Positions 24,460 through 35,127 are shown, counted from the stretch's first letter. The stretch: 64,000 nt of DNA from Tropicibacter sp. Alg240-R139 (GCF_900537075.1 NZ_UNRA01000002.1:607249-671248); one strand, 5' to 3'. Program-made: numbers and translations. The notes: generated from the letters alone by a model not told the origin.

Positions 24460-26349
24460 TTAACCAGCGTAGCCGATTGTTTGCAGCGCCGCCTTGATCT
24501 CGTCCAGGATCGCGGGGTCGTCGATCGTGGCAGGCATCTTGTAGTCTTTACTATCGGCGATCGACACCATCGTGCCACGCAGGATCTTGCCTGATCGGGT
24601 CTTGGGGAGCCGGTCCACAACAACTGCGAGCTTGAAGGCCGCCACCGGTCCGATCTTTTCGCGCACCAATTTGACGATCTCGGTCACCACGTCGCCGTGA
24701 TCGCGGTCAGCACCTGTATTGAGGCACAAGAATCCGACGGGCATCTGGCCCTTTAACGGGTCCGAAACCCCAATGACGGCGCATTCTGCAACGTCCGGAT
24801 GGTTTGCAAGCACTTCTTCCATACCGCCGGTCGACAGGCGGTGGCCTGCAACGTTTATGACGTCATCGGTACGGGCCATGATGTAAAGATAACCATCCTC
24901 GTCGACCATGCCAGCATCGCCGGTTTCATAATAACCTGGAAACTGCTGCAGGTAGGATTTCTTGAACCTCTCCTGCGCGTTCCACAGGCCAGGCAAAGTG
25001 CCAGGGGGCAGGGGGAGCTTGACCGCAATTGCGCCCAATTCTCCGGCTTTCATCGGATGCCCACCTTCGTCCAGAATCTGTACATCATAGCCGGGCATCG
25101 GCTTTGCTGGAGACCCCAGTTTCGTTGGCAGTTCCTCGATCCCCAAGGGGTTTCCTGCAATCGTCCAGCCGGTCTCGGTCTGCCACCAATGGTCGATCAC
25201 CGGCACCTTGAGCGCGTCTTGGGCCCAGATGATCGTGTCGGGGTCAGCGCGCTCGCCTGCCAGATACAGCGCCTTGAGGCATGAGATGTCATAATCACTG
25301 ATCAACTCGCCTTTGGGGTCCTCGCGTTTGACGGCGCGGATAGCGGTTGGGGCGGTGAAAAAGCTTTTGACCTTATGCTCGGAAATCACCCGCCAAAAGG
25401 TGCCCGCATCGGGGGTACCGACCGGCTTGCCTTCAAACACGATGGTGGTGTTGCCGTGGATCAGGGGGCCATAGCAGATGTAGGAATGCCCCACGACCCA
25501 ACCAACATCCGAGGCCGCCCAGAACACATCGCCCGGATCGACGTTATAGATGTTCTTCATCGTCCAGTTAAGCGCCACCAGGTGGCCAGCTGTCGGGCGT
25601 AGAACACCCTTTGGCGCGCCAGTGGTGCCCGAGGTGTAGAGGATATAGGCAGGGTGGTTGCCTTCGACTGGGACACACTCGGCCGGCTCAACCCCATATT
25701 GGAATCCGTGCCAGTTGTAATCACGACCCTCAATCAGCTGTGCAACCTCTTGCTCACGTTGAAAGATCACGCAAAACTCGGGTTTGTGTTCGGCAAGGTC
25801 GATCGCACCGTCGAGCAGCGGCTTATAGTGCACGACCCGGCCCGGCTCTACCCCGCAGGAGGCGGCGATGATAGCTTTGGGTTTGGCGTCGTCGATCCGC
25901 ACAGCCAGCTCGTTGCTGGCAAAGCCGCCAAACACCACGGAATGCACGGCCCCCAGGCGGGTGCAGGCGAGCATCGCCTCGAGCGCTTCGGGGATCATCG
26001 GCATGTAGATGATGACGCGGTCGCCCTTTTCGATGCCCTTCGCGCGCAGTGCTCCGGCCAGCGTGGCCACGCGATTGCGCAGCTCGACGTATGAGATTTC
26101 ACGCTTGGTATGAGTGATGGGGCTGTCGTAGATTATAGCGGTTTGCTCGCCACGCCCGGCCTCGACATGGCGATCGACGGCGTTCCAGCAAGTGTTCACC
26201 TTACTGTCAGTGAACCATTCATAAAGTGGCGCATTTTCATCGTTGAGCGCCTTGGTCGGGGCCTCGACCCAATCGATGCCCTTTGCGGCTTCTAGCCAAA
26301 AGGCCTCGGGGTCCTGTTTCCAGCTGTCGTAGATATCCTGATAGGCCAC
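24460..26349 (-). CDS. prpE: Propionate--CoA ligase
   Basis: A 629-residue acetyl/propionyl-CoA synthetase-type ligase. Motifs: YTSGTTGAPKGV, DVGWVVGHSYI, WWQTETGWTIAGNP, YYETGDAGMVDEDGYLYIM and the acetylatable Lys in RLPKTRSGKILRGTM. The opening MAYQDIYDSWKQDPEAFWLE and the short length match PrpE rather than Acs. It activates propionate, which roseobacters gain from DMSP and odd-chain fatty acids. Three TTTGCAAA-type boxes lie 99-186 bp upstream, pointing to short-chain-acyl-CoA control. Confidence 0.92.
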   Translation of the reverse strand: MAYQDIYDSWKQDPEAFWLEAAKGIDWVEAPTKALNDENAPLYEWFTDSKVNTCWNAVDRHVEAGRGEQTAIIYDSPITHTKREISYVELRNRVATLAGALRAKGIEKGDRVIIYMPMIPEALEAMLACTRLGAVHSVVFGGFASNELAVRIDDAKPKAIIAASCGVEPGRVVHYKPLLDGAIDLAEHKPEFCVIFQREQEVAQLIEGRDYNWHGFQYGVEPAECVPVEGNHPAYILYTSGTTGAPKGVLRPTAGHLVALNWTMKNIYNVDPGDVFWAASDVGWVVGHSYICYGPLIHGNTTIVFEGKPVGTPDAGTFWRVISEHKVKSFFTAPTAIRAVKREDPKGELISDYDISCLKALYLAGERADPDTIIWAQDALKVPVIDHWWQTETGWTIAGNPLGIEELPTKLGSPAKPMPGYDVQILDEGGHPMKAGELGAIAVKLPLPPGTLPGLWNAQERFKKSYLQQFPGYYETGDAGMVDEDGYLYIMARTDDVINVAGHRLSTGGMEEVLANHPDVAECAVIGVSDPLKGQMPVGFLCLNTGADRDHGDVVTEIVKLVREKIGPVAAFKLAVVVDRLPKTRSGKILRGTMVSIADSKDYKMPATIDDPAILDEIKAALQTIGYAG

Positions 26350-26837
26350 GGCGTCCTCCTCACTTTAGGCTTAGCGAATGTGTTACGCCTGCTGCGGGGA
26401 AGGGGGCAAGAAAATTGCGGAACGCAGCGTCAGATTATCGCAATGCATTTGCAGAAGAGAGGACGTTTTTCTGCAAATTTTTGCAAATATCATTTTTAGT
26501 TAAGGGGATTCTTACAGCTTAATAGACTTTGCAAAGTTATAAAGTTGCGCGGCCAGTATGGTGTGGTGAATCAGTGTCATCAGGGAAGAGCTTTCACCTT
26601 CAACAGAGCCGGGCCGATACTCCCTGATCAATCGTAGATGAAACATGTGCGCCCCAATATTTTATTGGTCGCGCCGACTTGGACTTCAGCGGGCGGGTGC
26701 CATCGGGGGCTACTGGGTGTTGTCGAAGGGCGTTCTCAGGAGGACGAGAGACGTCGTCAGGTTTTGAACGCTGTGTCATCGGCTTACCGAGCCGGGCGCC
26801 CTGGAAACCGAAAACTTTGGTCAGAGCGCACGACATT
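26350..26837. other. 488-bp gene-free stretch between prpE and maeB
   Basis: The part nearest prpE (26410-26570) is AT-rich and holds the TTTGCAAA boxes; the rest (26580-26837) has only short frames without a site or family resemblance. maeB ends at 26838, so this serves as prpE promoter region and maeB 3' flank. Nothing else was seen. Confidence 0.6.
26448..26535. promoter_or_regulatory. Cluster of TTTGCAAA-type boxes (candidate ScfR/PccR sites) upstream of prpE
   Basis: A perfect TTTGCAAA palindrome at 26528-26535 and another at 26480-26487; a near copy TCTGCAAA at 26470-26477, two bases before the second; and TTTGCAGA at 26448-26455. Regulators of the short-chain fatty acyl-CoA family (RamB, MccR, PccR) recognise TTTGCAAA-type boxes and control propionate and acetate genes. 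Confidence 0.6.
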
Positions 26838-29111
26838 TTACCCGTATTGGGTCACCGGAGTGCCCGCGATGGCGGCCATGTTCAGCAGCCCGCGTGCGGT
26901 GATTGACGGCGACACGATATGCGCCTTGTTGCCCATTCCCATCAAGATTGGGCCAACCTCAATCCCGTCAGCCTTCATTTTGAGCACGTTGCGCACGCCA
27001 CTGGCGGCATCTGCATGGGCAAAAATCAACACATTGGCGGCCCCTTGCAGGCGCGAGTTCGGGAAAATCCGCTGCCTCAGTTCAGGATCCAGCGCGGTAT
27101 CCAGGTTCATCTCGCCCTCATACATGAAATCCCGCGGTTCCGCGTCCAACAGAGCGATAGCATCACGCAGGCGCTTGCCTGACCCTTCGGCTTGATTGCC
27201 AAATTGGGATTGCGAGCAAAAGGCGATCTTTGGCTCGACCCCAAAGCGACGGGCGTGACGCGCAGCACCAATGGTGATCTCGGCCAGTTCCTCGGGCGTG
27301 GGCAGTTGGCGCACGTGGGTGTCCGCAATGAACAGCGGACCATCCTCTAGGATCATCAACGACAGGGCCCCGTGCGGGTGCAGGTCGCCATTGCCCAAAA
27401 CCTGCTCGACATAGTTCAGATGCCAGCGGTATTCGCCAAATGTGCCGCAAATCAGGCTGTCGGCGTCACCCCGATGTACCATGATCGCGCCGATGGCGGT
27501 GGAGTTCGTGCGCATGATCGCCTTGGCCAGATCAGGCGAAACCCCGCGCCGCTGCATCAGCTCATGGTAGGAGTTCCAGTATTCATAGTATCGCGGATCG
27601 TGCTCCGGGTTCACGATCTGGAAATCCTGCCCAGGGCGCACCGACAATCCAAGACGTTCGCACCGTGCCTCGATCACGTCCGGGCGGCCGATCAGGATTG
27701 GCGTTTCGGTTGTTTCTTCGAGGATGGCCTGAGCTGCCCGCAATACACGTTCGTCTTCGCCCTCAGCAAAGACAATCCGGCGCGAGGCGGCGCTTGCGGC
27801 TTCGAACACCGGGCGCATTAGTAATGCTGATTTGAAAACTGTTTGATTAAGTTTCTCTTTGTATGCTTCCAGATCTTCAATGGGCCATTTTGCGACGCCG
27901 CTGTCCATCGCCGCCTGTGCAACCGAAGACGACACGACGCCCACAAGGCGAGGGTCAAAGGGCTTTGGGATCAGGTAATCCGCACCAAAGGTCAGCTGTT
28001 CGCCCTTGTAGGCGGCGGCGGCCTCGGCGCTGGTGGTGGCGCGGGCCAAATCGGCGATGCCATCGACACAGGCGATCTGCATCGCGTCGTTGATCTCAGT
28101 CGCGCCGACGTCCAACGCGCCCCGAAAGATGAACGGAAAACACAACACGTTGTTGACCTGATTGGGGAAATCGCTGCGACCAGTGGCGATGATAGCGTCC
28201 GGGGCGACTGCGCGGGCGGCATCTGGCAGGATTTCCGGGGTCGGGTTGGCCAAGGCAAAGATGATCGGACGTTCGGCCATCTTTAGCACCATCTCGGGCT
28301 TTAGCACGTCAGGCCCGGACAGGCCCAGAAACAGGTCGGCACCGTCGATCACGTCATCCAGCGTGCGCAAGTCTGACGACTGGGCAAAGGCTGCTTTGTG
28401 CGGGTTCATGTCCTCGGTCCGGCCCTCATAGACCAGCCCGTGGATGTCACACAGCCAAACGTTCTCGCGCTTTACGCCCAGTTTCAGCAGCATGTTCAGG
28501 CAAGCAATGCCCGCCGCCCCGCCGCCGGTCGAGACGATCTTGATGTCCTCAAAGCTCTTGCCTGCCACATGCAGCGCGTTTTTGGCGGCCGCCCCAACCA
28601 CAATGGCCGTGCCGTGCTGATCGTCGTGAAAGACCGGAATGTTCATCCGCTCGCGGCACAACTTCTCTACGACGAAACAGTCGGGTGCCTTGATGTCCTC
28701 AAGGTTAATTGCCCCAAAGGTCGGGCCAAGCGCACAAACGATATCAGCCAGCTTCTCCGGGTCGCTTTCGTCTACTTCGATGTCGAAACAATCGATGTTC
28801 GCGAATTTCTTGAACAGGACGGCCTTGCCCTCCATCACTGGTTTTGATGCCAGCGCTCCGATGTTTCCCAGACCCAGAACAGCTGTACCATTCGACACGA
28901 CCGCCACCAGATTTCCGCGAGAGGTGTAGCGCGACGCCGTTGCCGGATCTTCTTTAATCTCGATACAGGCTTCGGCGACGCCCGGCGAATATGCGCGTGA
29001 CAGGTCGCGACCATTGGCCATCGGTTTCGTCGCCTTGATCTCAAGTTTTCCGGGTTTGGGAAACTCGTGATAGTCCAGTGCGGCCTGCCGCTGGCTCTGG
29101 TTCTCGGACAT
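26838..29111 (-). CDS. maeB: NADP-dependent malic enzyme with phosphotransacetylase-like domain
   Basis: A 757-residue two-domain protein. The N-terminal 430 residues are malic enzyme ([40 protein letters not shown], and the NAD(P) motif [15 protein letters not shown]); the C-terminal 320 are a phosphate acetyltransferase-like domain that in MaeB proteins is regulatory. It converts malate to pyruvate, making NADPH. ATG 29111 has GGAGGAG 9 nt upstream; a GTG at 29120 sits too near that site. It is divergent from a cupin gene. Confidence 0.95.
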   Translation of the reverse strand: MSENQSQRQAALDYHEFPKPGKLEIKATKPMANGRDLSRAYSPGVAEACIEIKEDPATASRYTSRGNLVAVVSNGTAVLGLGNIGALASKPVMEGKAVLFKKFANIDCFDIEVDESDPEKLADIVCALGPTFGAINLEDIKAPDCFVVEKLCRERMNIPVFHDDQHGTAIVVGAAAKNALHVAGKSFEDIKIVSTGGGAAGIACLNMLLKLGVKRENVWLCDIHGLVYEGRTEDMNPHKAAFAQSSDLRTLDDVIDGADLFLGLSGPDVLKPEMVLKMAERPIIFALANPTPEILPDAARAVAPDAIIATGRSDFPNQVNNVLCFPFIFRGALDVGATEINDAMQIACVDGIADLARATTSAEAAAAYKGEQLTFGADYLIPKPFDPRLVGVVSSSVAQAAMDSGVAKWPIEDLEAYKEKLNQTVFKSALLMRPVFEAASAASRRIVFAEGEDERVLRAAQAILEETTETPILIGRPDVIEARCERLGLSVRPGQDFQIVNPEHDPRYYEYWNSYHELMQRRGVSPDLAKAIMRTNSTAIGAIMVHRGDADSLICGTFGEYRWHLNYVEQVLGNGDLHPHGALSLMILEDGPLFIADTHVRQLPTPEELAEITIGAARHARRFGVEPKIAFCSQSQFGNQAEGSGKRLRDAIALLDAEPRDFMYEGEMNLDTALDPELRQRIFPNSRLQGAANVLIFAHADAASGVRNVLKMKADGIEVGPILMGMGNKAHIVSPSITARGLLNMAAIAGTPVTQYG

Positions 29112-29268
29112 ATGAAACACTCCTCCGGAAATTTAGTTTAGCGTTAAACTATTTTTGACGCTGGGGAAACCCCGAGAGACGCCGGGTGCTGGGGATATCC
29201 TGTCGCAGGCAGCTTCTTGCAAATCCGTCTGCTCGGCGGCACTGTCCGCGTCAGAGGAGAGAGAGCCA

Positions 29269-30354
29269 ATGTCTGACACCATAGCCGAAATGCGCCTTCC
29301 CACCAAAGAGTTGCGCGATGACATCCCGTTCTTCACCAAGACATTAGGGATGCGGATGGAGTCCATCTATCCCGCCGATGACCCGCGCACGGCTGTCTTT
29401 TCTGGGCATGGTCTGCGCCTGCGCGTGGAAAAGGATGCGTCTGAGGCACCCGGAACGATCCGAATCCTGACAGACGCGCCGGATGAATTCGCAGGCGGCG
29501 AACGCTGTCTGGTTGCGCCCAACGGCACCGTGATCGAGATCGAAGACCGCAATCCGCCGATGGTGATGCCGGAAACGGTGCATTCCTATGTGGTGCGCCG
29601 CCTCAAGGATCAGGCGCCCTGGATCATCGGACGAGCAGGCATGCATTACCGCGATCTGGTGCCTGACCGTCTGGGCGGCTCGATCATCGCCAGCCACATT
29701 CGCATTCCCGACGGCGGGCCGGTGCCCGACATGGTGCATTTCCATAAAGTGGGCTTTCAGCTGATCTTTTGCATCCACGGCTGGGTGGACGTTGTCTATG
29801 AGGATCAGGGCGACAAGATGCGTTTGACCGCGGGTGATTGCTTTATCCAGCCGCCCGAAATCCGTCACCGCGTGCTCGAGGCGAGCGATAATGTGCAGGT
29901 AATCGAAATCGGCGTACCGGCCGAACATGTGACCGAGATCGACCACGAGATGCAGTTGCCCACACCGCATAACCGCCCCGACCGCGAATGGGACGGGCAG
30001 CGCTTTGTCTACAATTGCGCTGAAGGGGCCGAATGGGTTCCGTTCCGCCTGCCGGGCTACATTTGCCGCGACACGACGATCTCCAAAAACACCAAAGGCG
30101 TAGCAGGCGTGCAGGTCGTGCGCCGGGGTGAGGGTGGGACCGCCTGGGCCAGCCATGACACCGACATCCATTTTACCTTTGTGATGAACGGCACCCTAAC
30201 GCTTGAGGGGGAGGGTCGCGAGCCGTTTGCCTTGGAGCAGGGCGACGCCTTTGTCATCCCGCCCGGAATGAACACTCGCCTGTCCGATCCCAGCGATGAT
30301 GTCGAACTGCTCGAAGTAACACTTCCCGGCACGTTCAACACCACATTGGCCTGA
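29269..30354 (+). CDS. Cupin-domain protein with N-terminal glyoxalase-like segment
   Basis: A 361-residue protein. Residues 1-110 look like a vicinal-oxygen-chelate half (LPTKELRDDIPFFTKTLGMR, then DPRTAVFSGHGLRLRVE). Two cupin barrels follow (about 125-235 and 270-355): the first with PDMVHFHKVGFQLIFCIHGW, then GDCFIQPPEIRHRV; the second with HDTDIHFTFVMNGTLTLEGE and GDAFVIPPGM. His residues are present, so a metal could bind. GAGGAGAGAGAG precedes ATG 29269. The function is unknown; a metal-dependent oxygenase or isomerase is possible. It stands alone, divergent from maeB. Confidence 0.8.
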   Translation: MSDTIAEMRLPTKELRDDIPFFTKTLGMRMESIYPADDPRTAVFSGHGLRLRVEKDASEAPGTIRILTDAPDEFAGGERCLVAPNGTVIEIEDRNPPMVMPETVHSYVVRRLKDQAPWIIGRAGMHYRDLVPDRLGGSIIASHIRIPDGGPVPDMVHFHKVGFQLIFCIHGWVDVVYEDQGDKMRLTAGDCFIQPPEIRHRVLEASDNVQVIEIGVPAEHVTEIDHEMQLPTPHNRPDREWDGQRFVYNCAEGAEWVPFRLPGYICRDTTISKNTKGVAGVQVVRRGEGGTAWASHDTDIHFTFVMNGTLTLEGEGREPFALEQGDAFVIPPGMNTRLSDPSDDVELLEVTLPGTFNTTLA

Positions 30355-30400
30355 CCTTTTCTTCTTGCCGAAAATATCCCAGGGGAGGGCACGCAGGGAC

Positions 30401-30417
30401 CGGGGGCAGAGCCCCCG
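30401..30417 (+). terminator. GC hairpin after the cupin gene
   Basis: CGGGGGC (30401-30407), AGA loop, GCCCCCG (30411-30417), lying 47 bp past the stop. No T tract. Just before it, 30358-30391 contains TTCTTCTTGCCGAAAATATCCC, related to the inverted sequences at 44532 and 44691. Confidence 0.45.
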
Positions 30418-30531
30418 CCACCTTCCGCAAAACGCAAGAAAACTTCCCCCCAGTGACCTCTTCACCTCTACCGCAAATTCGGATTATGGTGGCGTACTCT
30501 GACCAATTGATCAAAATTTGGGGGAATCGCC

Positions 30532-30924
30532 ATGAGCTTGAAAGATGCTGCAGAACAGGTGCGTGAAAAGGCTTATGCGCCGTATTCAAAGTTCAAGGTA
30601 GGTGCGGCTGTTCTGGGGCAGAACGGGCAAATCTACTCGGGCTGCAACGTCGAAAACGTGGCCTATCCCGAAGGCACCTGTGCCGAGGCTGGCGCCATTG
30701 CCGCCATGGTGGCCGCAGGCGAAACCCGCCTGACCCAGGTTTATGTGGTGGCCGACAGCCCATTTCCCGTACCGCCCTGTGGCGGCTGCCGCCAGAAGCT
30801 GGCCGAATTTGGAGCACCGGGTGTAGCGGTGACCATGGCTTCTCAGGACGGCATCGAAAAAACCATGACGATCGGAGAGCTTTTGCCCGGTGCCTTTGGG
30901 GCCGAGCACATGGAGGGCAACTGA
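30532..30924 (+). CDS. cdd: Cytidine deaminase
   Basis: A 130-residue tetrameric-type deaminase. The zinc motif is TCAEAGAI (Cys-Ala-Glu with catalytic Glu) plus PCGGCRQKL; SGCNVENVAYPEGTCAE is a family signature. It converts (deoxy)cytidine to (deoxy)uridine in the cytosol. GGGGGAA lies before the ATG and a TTGATCAA palindrome at 30507-30514 may be an operator. It is first gene of a five-gene salvage operon, with deoA 3 bp downstream. Confidence 0.95.
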   Translation: MSLKDAAEQVREKAYAPYSKFKVGAAVLGQNGQIYSGCNVENVAYPEGTCAEAGAIAAMVAAGETRLTQVYVVADSPFPVPPCGGCRQKLAEFGAPGVAVTMASQDGIEKTMTIGELLPGAFGAEHMEGN

Positions 30925-30927
30925 CAC

Positions 30928-32235
30928 ATGGACGCCCGTTCGATCATCGCCAAATTGCGCCGTCACGAAGTGCCTGAAGCGGCAGAACTCAGCTGGTTTG
31001 CACATGGTTTGGCGGACGGTGGCGTTAGCGATGCGCAAGCCGGGGCTTTTGCCATGGCCGTCTGCATGGGCGCGCTTGGGGCCGAAGGCCGCGCCGCGCT
31101 GACGCTTGCGATGCGCGACAGCGGTGATGTTCTGACGTGGAAACTAGATGGCCCGGTGATCGACAAGCATTCGACTGGCGGGGTCGGCGATTGCGTCTCG
31201 CTGATGCTGGCACCTGCGTTGGCGGAATGCGGCGCCTATGTTCCTATGATCTCTGGACGTGGACTGGGACACACAGGTGGCACGCTCGACAAGATGGAGT
31301 CGATCCCTGGTGTGACCACACAAGTGGGACAAGAGCGTCTGGCCTCGATCGTAGGTGAGGTCGGTGCCGCCATCGTCGGCGCGACAGCTCAGATCGCACC
31401 CGCAGACAAACGGCTGTACGCGATCCGGGACGTGACCGCGACAGTCGAAAGCCTTGACCTGATCACGGCCTCGATCCTTTCGAAGAAGCTCGCCGCCAGC
31501 CCCGATGCACTGGTGTTGGATGTGAAGGTCGGCAGCGGTGCTTTCATGAAAACGCCGGACGAGGCACGGGCGCTGGCCACAGCACTCGCTGACACCGCCA
31601 ATGCGGCTGGATGCCGGACCTCTGCCGTGATAACCGATATGAATCAACCGCTGGCGCGTTCGTTGGGCAATGCGTTGGAAGTGGCCGAGATCATGCGTGC
31701 ACTGACCAACGGTGAGGCGAGCTTACTGTCCGAGTTGTCTTCAGCTCTGGGTGGAGTGCTGTTGGCAGACGCAGGATTGCTGGGGTCGGCCGACGAAGGC
31801 ACGACTAAGATTGCCGAGATCATCCGCGACGGGCGCGCTGCGGAACGGTTCGGACGCATGATCGCCAGTGTTGGCGGCCCGGTGCAGTTCGTCGAAAACT
31901 GGGCACGTTTCTTGCCCGAGGCCAATGTGATCCAAGAAGTGACGGCCCGCGAGAGCGGCTATGTTAACGTAATCGATGGCGAGGCTTTGGGGCTGGCTGT
32001 CGTGGCTTTGGGCGGTGGACGTCAGATAGAAAGCGATGAGATTGACCCCGCCGTCGGCCTGTCCGAAGTTGTGCGGTTGGGAGAAAAAGTCAGCAAAGGT
32101 CAACCTCTGGCCGTGATCCATGCCACCCGCGAGGATGCCGCGCGTCAGGCCGAAATCACGGTGCAACACGCCATCACCCTCAGCGACAAGGCAATCGATG
32201 TACCGCCTCTGATCCACGAAAGGATCGGCGCATGA
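30928..32235 (+). CDS. deoA: Thymidine phosphorylase
   Basis: A 435-residue pyrimidine nucleoside phosphorylase. Phosphate and substrate motifs DKHSTGGVGD and SGRGLGHTGGTLDK are intact, and the three-domain length is normal. It splits (deoxy)uridine and thymidine to base plus (deoxy)ribose-1-phosphate, using what Cdd makes and feeding DeoB. The stop overlaps the deoB start by 4 bp (ATGA). Confidence 0.96.
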   Translation: MDARSIIAKLRRHEVPEAAELSWFAHGLADGGVSDAQAGAFAMAVCMGALGAEGRAALTLAMRDSGDVLTWKLDGPVIDKHSTGGVGDCVSLMLAPALAECGAYVPMISGRGLGHTGGTLDKMESIPGVTTQVGQERLASIVGEVGAAIVGATAQIAPADKRLYAIRDVTATVESLDLITASILSKKLAASPDALVLDVKVGSGAFMKTPDEARALATALADTANAAGCRTSAVITDMNQPLARSLGNALEVAEIMRALTNGEASLLSELSSALGGVLLADAGLLGSADEGTTKIAEIIRDGRAAERFGRMIASVGGPVQFVENWARFLPEANVIQEVTARESGYVNVIDGEALGLAVVALGGGRQIESDEIDPAVGLSEVVRLGEKVSKGQPLAVIHATREDAARQAEITVQHAITLSDKAIDVPPLIHERIGA

Positions 32236-33437
32236 CACGGGTCTTTCTGGTCGTGATGGATTCGGTGGGCATCGGCGGCGCGCCGGATGCTGACCGGTTC
32301 TTTAATGGCAAGGTGCCCGACACGGGTGCGAACACCGTTGCCCATATTGCGCAGGCCTGCGCCGAAGGGCGGGCCCAAGAGGGGCGCAGCGGGCCGTTGA
32401 ATATCCCCAATCTAGTCAACCTCGGTCTGGGCGATGCGGTGCAACTGGCGTCAGGCGAACGTGTTCTGGGCATTGCGAACACCGGCACTTGGGGTTGCGC
32501 GCGCGAACACAGCTTGGGCAAGGACACGCCGTCGGGCCATTGGGAGCTTGCGGGCCTTCCAGTGCCGTGGGATTGGCATTATTTCCCCAACACGCAGCCT
32601 GCTTTCCCTTATGATCTGGCGCGCGCCGTGGCACAAGCCGCCGGAACTGATGGTATCCTGGGGGATTGTCACGCCAGTGGCACTGTGATCATTGACCAAC
32701 ACGGGCCCGAGCACATGAGCAGCGGCTGGCCGATCTGCTATACTTCGGCCGACAGTGTTTTTCAGATCGCCGCGCATGAAGAGACATTCGGCCTCGACCG
32801 ATTGCTCAAGCTCTGTTCTGATGTGGCTCCGCTGCTGCATCAGATGAAAGTGGGTAGGGTCATCGCGCGCCCCTTTCTTGGATCCCCGGTAAAAGGGTTC
32901 ACACGCACTACGAACCGCAAGGATTTTGCCATCACACCGCCCGCGCCGATCCTGACCAATTGGGCGCAGGATGCTGGCCGACCGGTCCACGCCATAGGCA
33001 AGATTGGTGACATCTTTTCCATGCAGGGCATCGACACGCTGACCAAAGGTTCGGATGCCGATTTAATGCAGGCTCTGGCTAACAAAGTTCAAACTGCCGA
33101 AAGCGGAAGCCTGACGTTTGCCAATTTCGTCGAGTTTGACAGCCTCTATGGACATCGCCGCGACATCAGTGGCTATGCCCGGGCGCTAGAATGGTTCGAT
33201 GCCCAACTTGGGGCGATCCTGCCAAAACTGCGTAAGGGAGATATGTTGATCCTGACTGCCGACCATGGCAATGATCCCAGCTGGATCGGCACAGACCATA
33301 CGCGTGAGCAGGTACCGGTGCTGATCGCCGGTTTAGGGTCTTTTTCCATCGGTGCAGTGAACTTTGCCGACGTCGCGGCCAGCATAGCCCACCACCTCAA
33401 CATCCCGGCACAAGGCCCGGGGCGGAGCTTCCTATGA
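32232..33437 (+). CDS. deoB: Phosphopentomutase
   Basis: A 401-residue alkaline-phosphatase-superfamily mutase with two Mn ions. Metal-binding motifs are MDSVGIGGAPDA at the N-terminus and LTADHGNDP near the C-terminus; GKDTPSGHWEL is the DeoB signature. It converts (deoxy)ribose-1-phosphate to the 5-phosphate. It overlaps deoA and add by 4 bp each, so translation is coupled. No deoC aldolase is nearby. Confidence 0.96.
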   Translation: MTRVFLVVMDSVGIGGAPDADRFFNGKVPDTGANTVAHIAQACAEGRAQEGRSGPLNIPNLVNLGLGDAVQLASGERVLGIANTGTWGCAREHSLGKDTPSGHWELAGLPVPWDWHYFPNTQPAFPYDLARAVAQAAGTDGILGDCHASGTVIIDQHGPEHMSSGWPICYTSADSVFQIAAHEETFGLDRLLKLCSDVAPLLHQMKVGRVIARPFLGSPVKGFTRTTNRKDFAITPPAPILTNWAQDAGRPVHAIGKIGDIFSMQGIDTLTKGSDADLMQALANKVQTAESGSLTFANFVEFDSLYGHRRDISGYARALEWFDAQLGAILPKLRKGDMLILTADHGNDPSWIGTDHTREQVPVLIAGLGSFSIGAVNFADVAASIAHHLNIPAQGPGRSFL

Positions 33438-34420
33438 CTGTCGCTGACCTTCCAAAGATCGAACTGCACCTGCACCATGAAGGGGCAGCACCGCCAGCGT
33501 TTATTCGTCAGTTGGCGCATGAAAAGAAGCTGGACCTGAGCGGCATCTTTAAGCCGGATGGCTCTTACGACTTTCGCGATTTCGAACATTTCCTAAGTGT
33601 CTATGAAGCCGCCAGCGAAGTGCTGATTGGCCCAGAAGAGTTCCGCCGCCTGACACTGGCCATCCTTGAAGAGAGTGCGGCCAACGGTGTAGTGTATTCC
33701 GAGACATTCCTAAGCCCCGATTTCTGCGGTGGTGGCGATGTTGCTGCCTGGCGGGATTATCTGGCCGCAATTCAGGACGCCGCCGATGAGGCCGAGGCCA
33801 AACTGGGCATCACCTTGCGCGGCATTGTGACTTGTGTTCGACATTTCGGCCCGGACAAAGCTAAGGCTTCGGCCATCTGCGCTGCGGAAACGGCGGGTGA
33901 CTGGATCGTGGGGTTTGGTATGGGCGGCAACGAAGGCGTAGGCCGCCAGGTTGATTTCGCATGGAGTTTCGACTGCGCACGCGAAGCTGGGCTGCGCCTG
34001 ACCACCCATGCAGGTGAATTTGGTGGACCGGACAGCGTCCGGGACGCGGTGCGTGACTTGCAAGTCGAGAGGGTCGGCCACGGCGTGCGTGCTATCGAGG
34101 ACGCCGATCTGGTGCATGAGCTGCAGGACCGCGGCATTGTGCTCGAAGTCTGCCCGGGTTCGAATGTTGTCCTTGGCCTGTACCCCGACTTTGCGGCGCA
34201 TCCGATTGCGCGGCTGCGGGATGCCGGCGTCAAAGTCACGGTCTCGACCGACGACCCGCCCTTTTTCCACACGACGATGCGCCGCGAATATGAGATGTTG
34301 GCTCAGGCTTTTGACTGGAGCGAACAGGATTTCGCCGACCTCAACGCCACGGCGCTTGATGCGGCTTTCTGCGATGAAGACACCCGCGCGCGGGTCAAGA
34401 AACGATTGGAGATGACATGA
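33434..34420 (+). CDS. add: Adenosine deaminase
   Basis: A 328-residue zinc hydrolase. Zinc ligands: H-x-H in [10 protein letters not shown], His in TTHAGEFGG, and Asp in [12 protein letters not shown]; catalytic Glu is in HAGE. The segment normally reads HLHLEGA; here the fourth residue is His, which is not a ligand. It deaminates (deoxy)adenosine to (deoxy)inosine. A purine enzyme inside an otherwise pyrimidine operon widens the pathway to all nucleosides, though no purine phosphorylase is present. It overlaps both neighbours by 4 bp. Confidence 0.94.
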   Translation: MTVADLPKIELHLHHEGAAPPAFIRQLAHEKKLDLSGIFKPDGSYDFRDFEHFLSVYEAASEVLIGPEEFRRLTLAILEESAANGVVYSETFLSPDFCGGGDVAAWRDYLAAIQDAADEAEAKLGITLRGIVTCVRHFGPDKAKASAICAAETAGDWIVGFGMGGNEGVGRQVDFAWSFDCAREAGLRLTTHAGEFGGPDSVRDAVRDLQVERVGHGVRAIEDADLVHELQDRGIVLEVCPGSNVVLGLYPDFAAHPIARLRDAGVKVTVSTDDPPFFHTTMRREYEMLAQAFDWSEQDFADLNATALDAAFCDEDTRARVKKRLEMT

Positions 34421-35049
34421 GCGACCACCTGACCGTTGTCGACCACCCGCTGGTGCAGCACAAACTTACGCTGATGCGGGACAAGGGCACGTCGACCGCT
34501 GTATTCCGACAGTTGCTGCGCGAGATCACGCAGCTTCTGGCCTATGAGATCACCCGCGAGATGCCACTGACCACGCGGTCCATCCAAACCCCGATGGAAG
34601 ACATGGACGCTCCTATCTTGGCGGGCAAGAAGATGGCGTTGGTGTCGATCCTGCGCGCGGGCAACGGCATGCTGGACGGCGTGCTGGAGCTGGTGCCGTC
34701 GGCGCGCGTGGGCTTTGTCGGGCTTTACCGGGACGAAGAGACGTTGAAGCCTGTACAGTACTATTTCAAAGCGCCCGAAGGTTTGAAAGATCGCCTTGTG
34801 ATTGCAGTGGACCCGATGCTGGCCACTGGCAACAGTTCGGCCGCAGCAATTGATCTGCTCAAGGATGCGGGCGCCACGGACATCCGTTTCCTGTGCTTGT
34901 TGGCCGCTCCTGAAGGGGTTGCCCGGATGAAGGAAGCACACCCTGATGTTCCCATCGTCACCGCCTCGCTCGATCGTGAACTGAACGAAAAAGGTTATAT
35001 CATGCCGGGACTTGGCGACGCGGGTGACCGGATGTTCGGAACGAAATAA
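34417..35049 (+). CDS. upp: Uracil phosphoribosyltransferase
   Basis: A 210-residue type I PRTase. The PRPP loop is [22 protein letters not shown] and the C-terminal uracil-binding [17 protein letters not shown] are intact. It makes UMP from uracil and PRPP, so uracil freed by DeoA is recaptured. Last gene of the operon, overlapping add by 4 bp. No terminator hairpin was clear downstream. Confidence 0.96.
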   Translation: MSDHLTVVDHPLVQHKLTLMRDKGTSTAVFRQLLREITQLLAYEITREMPLTTRSIQTPMEDMDAPILAGKKMALVSILRAGNGMLDGVLELVPSARVGFVGLYRDEETLKPVQYYFKAPEGLKDRLVIAVDPMLATGNSSAAAIDLLKDAGATDIRFLCLLAAPEGVARMKEAHPDVPIVTASLDRELNEKGYIMPGLGDAGDRMFGTK

Positions 35050-35127
35050 GGCGAATCAGAGGCAACTGAGTCCTTTACTCAAGAGCCGATTTGCGGCATC
35101 CTGCCTCCACATCTTGTGGGGGCAGTC

